Source: Azospira restricta
Lineage (GTDB): Bacteria > Pseudomonadota > Gammaproteobacteria > Burkholderiales > Rhodocyclaceae
DNA length: 64,000 bases
NCBI RefSeq assembly: GCF_016858125.1
Contig: NZ_CP064781.1
Coordinates: 2,303,501-2,367,500, forward strand
Direction: 5' to 3'
In this document: in pieces, positions 29,550 through 35,419 of the stretch
Numbering within the stretch: the stretch's first letter is position 1
Layout: each line of letters starts with the position of its first letter
Translations under genes and position numbers: made by a program
The notes under the pieces: model-generated
What the model saw: the letters and a program-made list of their open reading frames with translations, nothing else
Told to the model about the DNA's origin: nothing
The model's database searches: none

Positions 29550-30625
29550 TTCGCCTCCTTGGGTGCCGCCTTGCGCGCGCTGGGCTTGACGAAGCGCGTG
29601 AACACGAACTCGCTGACGTCGACCATCTCCTGCTCGGAGAGCACCTTGTTCCAGGCCGGCATCTCGGTGCCGAGGCGGCCTTCGGCGACCGCGGTGTACA
29701 GCGCCGGGCGGTTGAAGGTGCTGCGGAAGGCGGGGTCGAGGAAGTTCCTGGGCTTCGGCCGGATGAAGTAGGCGCGCGGGCCCTTGCCGTCGCCCTTCTT
29801 GCCGTGGCAGGTGGCGCAGGTGGCCATGTACAGCTTCTCGCCGGCGGCGGCATTCGGCTTCAGCGCGCTCTGGAAAGGCTGCGCCATGCCGTCCTCGCGC
29901 GGCGATGCCGCGCCGCGGCGGCCGGCGTGCGCGTCGGTGCCGGAGACGCCGCGGGTATCGGGCACCATCAGCGCGGCGCGGATGTAGTCGACGACGGCGC
30001 CGATGTCGTCGGCCGACAGGCGGTCGGCAAACGGCGCCATCGCCGTGTTCGGGCGGCCCTTGGCCACCGACTGGATCATCCGCTCGCGGGTCAGCTCGGC
30101 GCGCGCCTGCGGCGACGCGAAGTCGCGCGGCGGCACGACGCCGACGGTGATCGGCGCACCTTGGCCGCGCTCGCCGTGGCAGGCGACGCAGTTGTGCGCG
30201 TAGAGCGTGCGGCCCTTCTGCAGGCGGGGGTCGAGCGCAACCTGCATGAAGGTGTTGCGGATGTAGTCGACGACGGCCTCGATCTCCTTCTTGTCGAGCT
30301 GCGTCGTCCATCCGGTCATCGCCGTGCCTTCCTTGCCGTAGGTGACGATGGTGATCATCGACGAGCGCGTCAGCTCGCTGGCCTTGGTGAAGTCGCGCGG
30401 CGGCGGCACCAGGCTGCCCTTGGCGCGGCTGTTGCCGTCGCCGCGGTCGCCGTGGCAGACCGAGCAGTAGTTGTGATAGATCACCTCGGGCTTGATCGGC
30501 CCGCCCTTCAGCGGGCGCTCGCCGGCAGTCGTCGCGGCGGCGCCGAGCAGGGCGGCGGCGAGGCCGAGGCCGCGGGCGGCACGGGCCAGTCCGGCGGGGG
30601 CGAGGGAGAAGCGAATTCGACGCAT
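29546..30625 (-). CDS. Triheme class I-type cytochrome c (first of pair)
   Basis: A 359-residue exported cytochrome with heme sites CSVCHG, CVACHG and CATCHG at roughly 130-residue spacing, so three fused class I cytochrome domains. Each domain has a later GTAM/NTAM/GTEM methionine that could be the sixth ligand. The signal peptide occupies about residues 1-35. ATG at 30625 has AAGGAACC upstream; reading further upstream would run through the promoter. The stop overlaps the TTG start of the next cytochrome. A near-consensus sigma-54 promoter lies 43-58 bases upstream, divergent from the c5-like gene at 30783. Confidence 0.85.
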   Translation of the reverse strand: MRRIRFSLAPAGLARAARGLGLAAALLGAAATTAGERPLKGGPIKPEVIYHNYCSVCHGDRGDGNSRAKGSLVPPPRDFTKASELTRSSMITIVTYGKEGTAMTGWTTQLDKKEIEAVVDYIRNTFMQVALDPRLQKGRTLYAHNCVACHGERGQGAPITVGVVPPRDFASPQARAELTRERMIQSVAKGRPNTAMAPFADRLSADDIGAVVDYIRAALMVPDTRGVSGTDAHAGRRGAASPREDGMAQPFQSALKPNAAAGEKLYMATCATCHGKKGDGKGPRAYFIRPKPRNFLDPAFRSTFNRPALYTAVAEGRLGTEMPAWNKVLSEQEMVDVSEFVFTRFVKPSARKAAPKEAN

Positions 30626-30667
30626 GGATCCGGTTCCTTGTGGGCAATGGCGTATGGTCGGGGCTTC

Positions 30668-30683
30668 AGCAAGAAGCGGGCCA
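30668..30683 (-). promoter_or_regulatory. Candidate sigma-54 promoter for the triheme cytochrome pair
   Basis: Minus strand TGGCCCG-CTTC-TTGCT: one mismatch to TGGCACG-N4-TTGCW and correct GG-N10-GC spacing. The predicted start near 30657 gives a 32-base leader to the ATG at 30625. Its -24 end is two bases from the dyad at 30686-30703. Confidence 0.75.
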
Positions 30684-30685
30684 TG

Positions 30686-30703
30686 TTTCCCGAAAACGGG
30701 AAG
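30686..30703. promoter_or_regulatory. Dyad TTTCCCG-AAAA-CGGGAAG between divergent sigma-54 promoters
   Basis: An exact copy of the TTCCCG-N4-CGGGAA dyad. It fills the space between the -24 elements of the leftward (30668-30683) and rightward (30704-30719) sigma-54 promoters, leaving two and zero bases. It is probably a site for a dimeric regulator of both promoters. Confidence 0.75.
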
Positions 30704-30719
30704 TGGCACGAGTGTTGCA
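30704..30719 (+). promoter_or_regulatory. Consensus sigma-54 promoter for the c5-like cytochrome
   Basis: TGGCACG-AGTG-TTGCA matches the consensus at every scored position. Predicted start near 30730, 53 bases before the ATG at 30783. Confidence 0.85.
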
Positions 30720-30782
30720 TGGATGTTGCCCGGTCGTCCAGCCGCCGACGTCGCGGCGAGAGACGACCGAAGGAGAGCATGC

Positions 30783-31103
30783 ATGAGACAACGACTGCTG
30801 CCGGCGCTGGTCGCCTGCGTGGCGGTGACCGGCGCACTGGCAGAACCGCTGGACGCGAATGCGTCCGTGGGTCGGCGCGTCTATGTCGAGGTGTGTGCGG
30901 CGTGTCATGCCAACGGCGTCGCCGGTGCGCCCCGCTTCGGTAATCGTGCCGAATGGGAGATGCGCCTGCTGCTCGGGCGCAAGGAGCTGATGCGCTCGGT
31001 GCTGAAGGGCAAGGGCGCGATGCCGCCGAAGGGCGGCAATGCGTCGGTCAGCGACCTGCAGGCCGAGGCCGCGATGGATTACATGTTGTCCGGCGTCAGG
31101 TGA
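30783..31103 (+). CDS. c5-like monoheme cytochrome c
   Basis: A 106-residue exported cytochrome with signal peptide cleaved near ALA-EPL (residue 20), heme motif CAACH (about 38-42), and a KGAMPPKGGNASVSD segment whose methionine is the likely sixth ligand, as in cytochrome c5. ATG at 30783 has AGGAGAG upstream; an overlapping out-of-frame ATG at 30779 is not used. It is closely similar to the N-terminal domain of the 38378 product (both have GVAGAPRFGN/GIAAAPRFGN). A terminator follows. It would shuttle electrons in the periplasm. Confidence 0.88.
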   Translation: MRQRLLPALVACVAVTGALAEPLDANASVGRRVYVEVCAACHANGVAGAPRFGNRAEWEMRLLLGRKELMRSVLKGKGAMPPKGGNASVSDLQAEAAMDYMLSGVR

Positions 31104-31202
31104 CGGCGGACGGGAATTGGAGACGAGGAACGGGTTGTTGTCGCAGTTGCCGGGGTGCCGTCAAGGCCTCTCCCTCTAGTTTCACCCGGCGACTGTTTTT
31201 GC

Positions 31203-31235
31203 GCCGCGGCCCGGCAACGGGCTGCGGCGTTTTTT
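31203..31235 (+). terminator. Rho-independent terminator after the c5-like cytochrome
   Basis: An 11-bp stem (GCCGCGGCCCG / CGGGCTGCGGC, one G-U pair) with a GCAA loop and six T. The T-run merges into the next dyad copy. Confidence 0.85.
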
Positions 31236-31249
31236 CCCGGATTCGGGAA
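31234..31249. promoter_or_regulatory. Dyad TTCCCG-GATT-CGGGAA
   Basis: An exact copy abutting the terminator, 46 bases upstream of the GTG start of the next cytochrome gene. I found no sigma-54 promoter with correct spacing beside it. Confidence 0.6.
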
Positions 31250-31295
31250 GGCGCGGCGAGGCTTGCGCGGTGCAGGCCGTGGATCAGGAGACGAT

Positions 31296-32003
31296 GTGCG
31301 TTGGCTGTGGTGCGGTGTGCTGCTGATGGTGACGATGCCCGTGTTCCCGGATATCCGGACGACGCCGCACAGCCTGGCGAAGCGTACGGAGTCGAAGGAT
31401 CCCAAGGAGGTCTGCGTGTTCTGCCACACGCCGACGATCAACATCGCCGACGACGGGCTGCCGCGCATCGTTCCCGCCTGGCAGCAGCGCTCGCTGCCGG
31501 AGAACCACAGCTTCACGATCTACGACGACATCGGTCGCCTGCAGTTCGGCGACAAGCCGGCGATCGGTTCGCAGTCGATCGCCTGCCTGTCCTGTCACGA
31601 CTCGGCGCAGGCCTTCTCGGTGACCAAGTTCTCCTACGACCATCCCTTCGGTGTCCCCTACCGCGGCTACTCGCGCCACCGGCCGGCGCCGGAGGTGAAG
31701 AAGTCCGACGGCGAGGAGGCGCCGTCGGTGGCGGCCAAGCACCTGAAGGCGCTCAACGATTTCCGCGAGCCGAGCAATGCGGTGGTCGACAACCGCACCG
31801 TGTGGTGGGTCTCTTCCACCGGCAACGCCGCGCTGCGCAGCCGCAGCGACCTGCCGCTCTACGTCCGCGCCGACGTCGATGCAGGCGGTGAGGTACCATT
31901 CGTCGAGTGCGGCAGCTGTCACGATCCGCATTCGGCCAACCCTTTGTTCTTGCGTGTCACGAACCAGGGCAGCAAGCTGTGCCTGACCTGTCACGACAAA
32001 TAA
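31296..32003 (+). CDS. Tetraheme cytochrome, OmcE-like
   Basis: A 235-residue exported cytochrome with four heme motifs, CVFCH, CLSCH, CGSCH and CLTCH. The order and surroundings (TPHSLAKRT near the N terminus, VCVFCHTP, ACLSCHDS, DHPFGVPY, ECGSCHDPHS, LCLTCHDK at the end) follow the pattern of Geobacter OmcE, a tetraheme protein that polymerises into filaments. The start is GTG at 31296 with AGGAGAC six bases before it, giving a short hydrophobic signal sequence; no ATG gives a proper signal. It is followed after 21 bases by a lipoprotein with beta-propeller repeats. Whether it polymerises is inference. Confidence 0.78.
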   Translation: MRWLWCGVLLMVTMPVFPDIRTTPHSLAKRTESKDPKEVCVFCHTPTINIADDGLPRIVPAWQQRSLPENHSFTIYDDIGRLQFGDKPAIGSQSIACLSCHDSAQAFSVTKFSYDHPFGVPYRGYSRHRPAPEVKKSDGEEAPSVAAKHLKALNDFREPSNAVVDNRTVWWVSSTGNAALRSRSDLPLYVRADVDAGGEVPFVECGSCHDPHSANPLFLRVTNQGSKLCLTCHDK

Positions 32004-32024
32004 GGTGAATCCCGGAGAGCTTCC

Positions 32025-33131
32025 ATGTACATGAACACTTTGCGCCTCGCCGGCGCCTGCCTGCTCGGCGCCCTGCTCGCCGCCTGCGCGCCGGTGCAGC
32101 AGGTCGAAACCAAGGTCGACAACAAGCCGCTGGTCTTTCCGGGGCCGCCGGACGAGCCGCGCTTCATCTACGAGCGCTCGATCTACAGCAGCGCCGACGT
32201 GCAGACGCGCAAGGCCGACGCCGGTCTGAAGCAGATGCTGACCGGTACCGCCGAGGGCGCCGAAGGCCTCGGCAAGCCCTACGCGGTGGTGGTGCATCGC
32301 GGCCGGGTGATGGTCACCGACTCCGCCGACCGCTTCGTGCGCGTCTTCGACGTGCCCGCCGGCAAATACTACAAGCTCGGCGAGGACGAGGCGGGGCCGC
32401 TGGTCAAGCCTCTCGGCATCGACATCGACAACGCCGGCAATGTCTATGTCGCCGACGCGACGGCGAAGGCGATCATGATCTACGACGCCAAGGGCAAGTT
32501 CCTGCGCAAGATCGGCGGGCCGAAGCAGTTCGACCGTCTGTCCAGCGTCACCGTCGACGCCGAGGGCAAGCGCATCTACGTCGTCGACATCGGCGGCGTC
32601 TCGTCCGAGCAGCACCGCGTGCGCGTCTACGACGCCGCCAGCGGCAACCACCTGTTCGACATCGGCAAGCGCGGCAAGGGACAGGGCGAATTCAACCTGC
32701 CGCGCGACGTCGCCATCGGCAAGGACGGCCGCATCTACGTCGTCGACGGCGGCAACTTCCGGGTCCAGGTCTTCGACGCCACGGGAAAGTACCTGCAGGC
32801 CTTCGGCACGATCGGCAAGCAGCTCGGCAACTTCGCGCGGCCGAAGGAAGTGGCGACCGACAACGACGGCAACGTCTACGTGGTCGACGCCGCCTTCGGC
32901 AACTTCCAGATCTTCAGCCCGGACGGCGACCTGCTGATGTACGTCGGCGAGCGCTCCGAGCGCGACGGCCCGGGGCGCTACATGCTGCCGTCCGGCATCT
33001 ACGTCGACGAGGACGGGCGCATCTATATGGTCGACCAGTGGTTCCGCAAGGTCGATATCTTCCGTCCGGTCAAGCTCTCGGCCGACGGCGGCTTCCTTGG
33101 CAAGCGGCCGGTGGCGGAGGCGCGCCAGTAG
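32025..33131 (+). CDS. NHL-type beta-propeller lipoprotein
   Basis: A 368-residue protein with a lipoprotein signal (LLAAC, Cys near residue 21). At least five NHL-type repeats follow from about residue 125, each of the form P-x-G/V-x-V-D-x-x-G-x-x-Y-V-V-D, for example FNLPRDVAIGKDGRIYVVDG and FARPKEVATDNDGNVYVVDA. It probably folds as a six-bladed propeller anchored to the outer membrane. NHL proteins accompany extracellular multiheme cytochromes in Geobacter-type clusters; the role here may be assembly or binding of the cytochrome. GGAGAG precedes the ATG. Confidence 0.82.
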   Translation: MYMNTLRLAGACLLGALLAACAPVQQVETKVDNKPLVFPGPPDEPRFIYERSIYSSADVQTRKADAGLKQMLTGTAEGAEGLGKPYAVVVHRGRVMVTDSADRFVRVFDVPAGKYYKLGEDEAGPLVKPLGIDIDNAGNVYVADATAKAIMIYDAKGKFLRKIGGPKQFDRLSSVTVDAEGKRIYVVDIGGVSSEQHRVRVYDAASGNHLFDIGKRGKGQGEFNLPRDVAIGKDGRIYVVDGGNFRVQVFDATGKYLQAFGTIGKQLGNFARPKEVATDNDGNVYVVDAAFGNFQIFSPDGDLLMYVGERSERDGPGRYMLPSGIYVDEDGRIYMVDQWFRKVDIFRPVKLSADGGFLGKRPVAEARQ

Positions 33132-33284
33132 CGGGATTTTCCGGGAGGCGGCGGGTGCGGCTTCCCGCTGCCGAGAAATCCCCCAGGAATTTTATGGGAA
33201 TTCTCGGTGGCGAAAGGCGGAATGGCAGTGGGTTTTGCGAATAAAATTAAATAAAAACAAATACATGACATTGATGTTGGTTCC

Positions 33285-33300
33285 TGGCACGCTTACTGCA
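33285..33300 (+). promoter_or_regulatory. Candidate sigma-54 promoter for the OmcE-like gene
   Basis: TGGCACG-CTTA-CTGCA: perfect -24, one mismatch in -12, GG-N10-GC spacing. Predicted start near 33311, 64 bases before the ATG. The 45 bases upstream (33235-33280) are strikingly AT-rich (ATAAAATTAAATAAAAAC), as expected for an IHF-bent region in a sigma-54 promoter. Confidence 0.75.
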
Positions 33301-33374
33301 TAGATAGGGGCGAGGGCCGAGGCCCGAGAGTTACACAAGAACCCATCAATCTTTTCGGGAAGTGGAGAGAAATC

Positions 33375-34253
33375 ATGGAACGCAAAAGCACCATCGCCAA
33401 GCTGACCGGCAATCTCCTGAAGCTGGTCGCCGTTTCCGCGCTGATGTTCGGCGCCGTCGGTGTCTCGCAACAGGCTGTCGCGGGCATCGCCAACACCAAG
33501 CACAACCTCGGCTCGACCGGTGGTGCGGGCAACAACAAGGTCTCCGACACGGGCGAGATCTGCGTCTTCTGCCATACGCCGCACGCGGCCGATACGACCG
33601 CTCCGGCGCCGTTGTGGAACAAGAACCTGTCCAACATCACGGGCTTCACCACCTACGCCAGCCTGAACTCGAGCACGATCGACGGCGAAATCCTCTCCGT
33701 CGGCTCGGTCTCGATCGCCTGCCTGTCCTGCCATGACGGCACGCAGGCCATGGACAACATCATCAACGCCCCGGGCTCGGGCGCTTACGACGCCACCGGC
33801 GGCGGCGCCACCGGCCGCGGCTACACCTGGGCCGGCGCCAACGTCGACGTCGACGGCAAGATGAAGAACACGACGGTGGCCATGCTCGGCACCGACCTGA
33901 AGAACGACCATCCGATCGGCATCCAGTACTGCGGTGGCGGCGTCACCGCCGGTGCACCGACCGGTGCCGGCTGCAAGGACGGCGACTTCCAGGGCAAGGC
34001 TTCGGGTACCGCGGCGGCGCTGCAGAGCGCGACGATCAACAGCAACCTGGTGTGGTGGGTCGACACCTCGGTCGGTACCGCCGGTACGCGTGAGAAGACC
34101 GACATGATCCTCTATACTCGTACCTTCGCGGCCGGTTCGGGTCCGTCGGTCGAGTGCGCCAGCTGCCACGATCCCCACACCGAAGCCAACCCGACCTTCC
34201 TGCGGGTGTCGAATACCGGAAGCGGTGTCTGCCTGTCCTGCCACGTGAAGTAA
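33375..34253 (+). CDS. Tetraheme cytochrome, OmcE-like (nanowire-type)
   Basis: A 292-residue exported protein. The signal peptide is cleaved near AVA-GIANT (residue 36). Four heme motifs, CVFCH (63-67), CLSCH, CASCH and CLSCH, sit in a framework closely like Geobacter OmcE: TKHNLGS, GEICVFCHTPHAAD, PLWNKNLSN, ACLSCHDGTQA, LGTDLKNDHPIGIQY, ECASCHDPHTEAN and a terminal CLSCHVK. The scattered histidines (HNL, NDHPI, DPH) would provide bis-His ligation. It has its own AT-rich sigma-54 promoter and a following attenuator-like terminator, as expected for an abundant structural cytochrome. I think it is the main filament subunit of the system. Confidence 0.82.
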   Translation: MERKSTIAKLTGNLLKLVAVSALMFGAVGVSQQAVAGIANTKHNLGSTGGAGNNKVSDTGEICVFCHTPHAADTTAPAPLWNKNLSNITGFTTYASLNSSTIDGEILSVGSVSIACLSCHDGTQAMDNIINAPGSGAYDATGGGATGRGYTWAGANVDVDGKMKNTTVAMLGTDLKNDHPIGIQYCGGGVTAGAPTGAGCKDGDFQGKASGTAAALQSATINSNLVWWVDTSVGTAGTREKTDMILYTRTFAAGSGPSVECASCHDPHTEANPTFLRVSNTGSGVCLSCHVK

Positions 34254-34279
34254 GCTAGACCGGCTGGACTGTAAAACCG

Positions 34280-34312
34280 GGCGGGCCGGACCTAGTGTCG
34301 GCCCGCCTTTTT
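34280..34312 (+). terminator. Terminator/attenuator between OmcE-like and parvulin genes
   Basis: GGCGGGCCGGAC / GTCGGCCCGCC with one bulged G, a five-base loop and five T. The ribosome site of the next gene begins two bases later, so partial read-through could lower expression of the downstream assembly genes relative to the cytochrome. Confidence 0.75.
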
Positions 34313-34327
34313 CTTGGAGGAGCGAAC

Positions 34328-35356
34328 GTGACATCCATTCCATCCCGCTTCGGCGTGCGTCTGCTGCATGCGCTGATCGTGGCCGCGGGGCTTTCCGCGG
34401 CCGGCGCATTGGCCCAGGCCGCGCCGGCTGCGCCGCAGGCGGCGGCACAGGAGATTCCGCTGTACGCGACGGTCAACGGCAAGCCGGTGACCTTGCAGGA
34501 ATATGAAATCGCCTTCTCCGCCCTGCTGCGCCAGAAGTACTACCACGGCAAGGTGCCGGAAGGCGAAATGGCCGCCGTGCGCGAAGAGGTCAAGAACCGC
34601 GTGGTGCAGCGCGTGCTGCTCGCCGAGGAGGCCGACCGCCGCGGCATCAAGCCCGACGATGCTGCGGTCGCCGAGCAGATCGCCAAGTACGACGCCCGCT
34701 ACAGCAGCAGCCCGACCTGGGCACAGAGCCGTGAGCGCATGCTGCCCGGGCTGAAGAAGCAGCTCGACGAGCAGAGCCGCATGGAGGTGCTCGAGCGCCA
34801 GGTGCGCGGCACGCACGAGCTCTCGGAGGGCGAGGTGCGCGCCTTCTACGAGCAGAATCCGCAGCTCTTTACCGAACCCGAGAAACTGCGCCTGTCGGTG
34901 ATCCTGCTCGGCGTCGATCCGGCTGCCGGCGGCCCGGCCTGGGTGCAGGCGCGCGAGGAGGCGAAGACGCTGCATGCGCAGCTGGTCGCCGGCGCCGACT
35001 TCGCCGAGGCTGCCCGCCTGCGTTCGTCGGGCAAGTTCGCCGAGGAGGGCGGCAACGCCGGCTACCTGCACCGCGGCATGCTGCCCGAGGCGCTGCAGCA
35101 GCGCATCGACGAGTTCAAGGTCGGCGTCGTCGGCGAGCCGATGGACATCCTCGAGGGCGTCGCCATCTTCCGCCTCGACGAGCGCGTGCCGCCGCGGCTG
35201 CGCCAGTTCGCCGACGTCGCCCAGCGCGCCCGCGACCTCGCGGTGCGCGAGCGCCAGGAGAAGGCGTGGTCCGAGTTCCTCAAGGAGCTGACCGGCAAGG
35301 CCGATGTTAAAGTGGTGTTCAACCACACCGGCGGAGGGGGCGAGGGGCACCGGTAA
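34328..35356 (+). CDS. Periplasmic SurA/PpiC-type peptidyl-prolyl isomerase
   Basis: A 342-residue exported chaperone: signal peptide ending near residue 32 (AGALAQA), SurA-like N-terminal helical domain (about 50-165) and one parvulin domain (about 185-290) with the conserved GGNAGYLHRGMLPE segment. It should help fold outer-membrane or secreted proteins, here presumably the barrel encoded next or the cytochromes. The GTG start at 34328 is chosen because GGAGG lies eight bases before it and the signal peptide follows directly. Confidence 0.85.
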   Translation: MTSIPSRFGVRLLHALIVAAGLSAAGALAQAAPAAPQAAAQEIPLYATVNGKPVTLQEYEIAFSALLRQKYYHGKVPEGEMAAVREEVKNRVVQRVLLAEEADRRGIKPDDAAVAEQIAKYDARYSSSPTWAQSRERMLPGLKKQLDEQSRMEVLERQVRGTHELSEGEVRAFYEQNPQLFTEPEKLRLSVILLGVDPAAGGPAWVQAREEAKTLHAQLVAGADFAEAARLRSSGKFAEEGGNAGYLHRGMLPEALQQRIDEFKVGVVGEPMDILEGVAIFRLDERVPPRLRQFADVAQRARDLAVRERQEKAWSEFLKELTGKADVKVVFNHTGGGGEGHR

Positions 35357-35419
35357 TCCCGTTTTCGTTCCGGCGGCCGCACGCCGCCCGAGATCGCCGG
35401 GGTAGCCTCCGCGAAAGAT

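Noticed and set aside
28554-30647. One fused cytochrome covering the triheme pair
   Set aside because: The open frame of the second gene continues upstream only as non-cytochrome shadow sequence. The first cytochrome is in another frame with its own signal peptide, so there are two genes.
31250-31268. Sigma-54 promoter for the 31296 cytochrome
   Set aside because: A TTGCG is present at 31263, but no GG lies at the required spacing; the nearest options give N13 or a poor -12 element.
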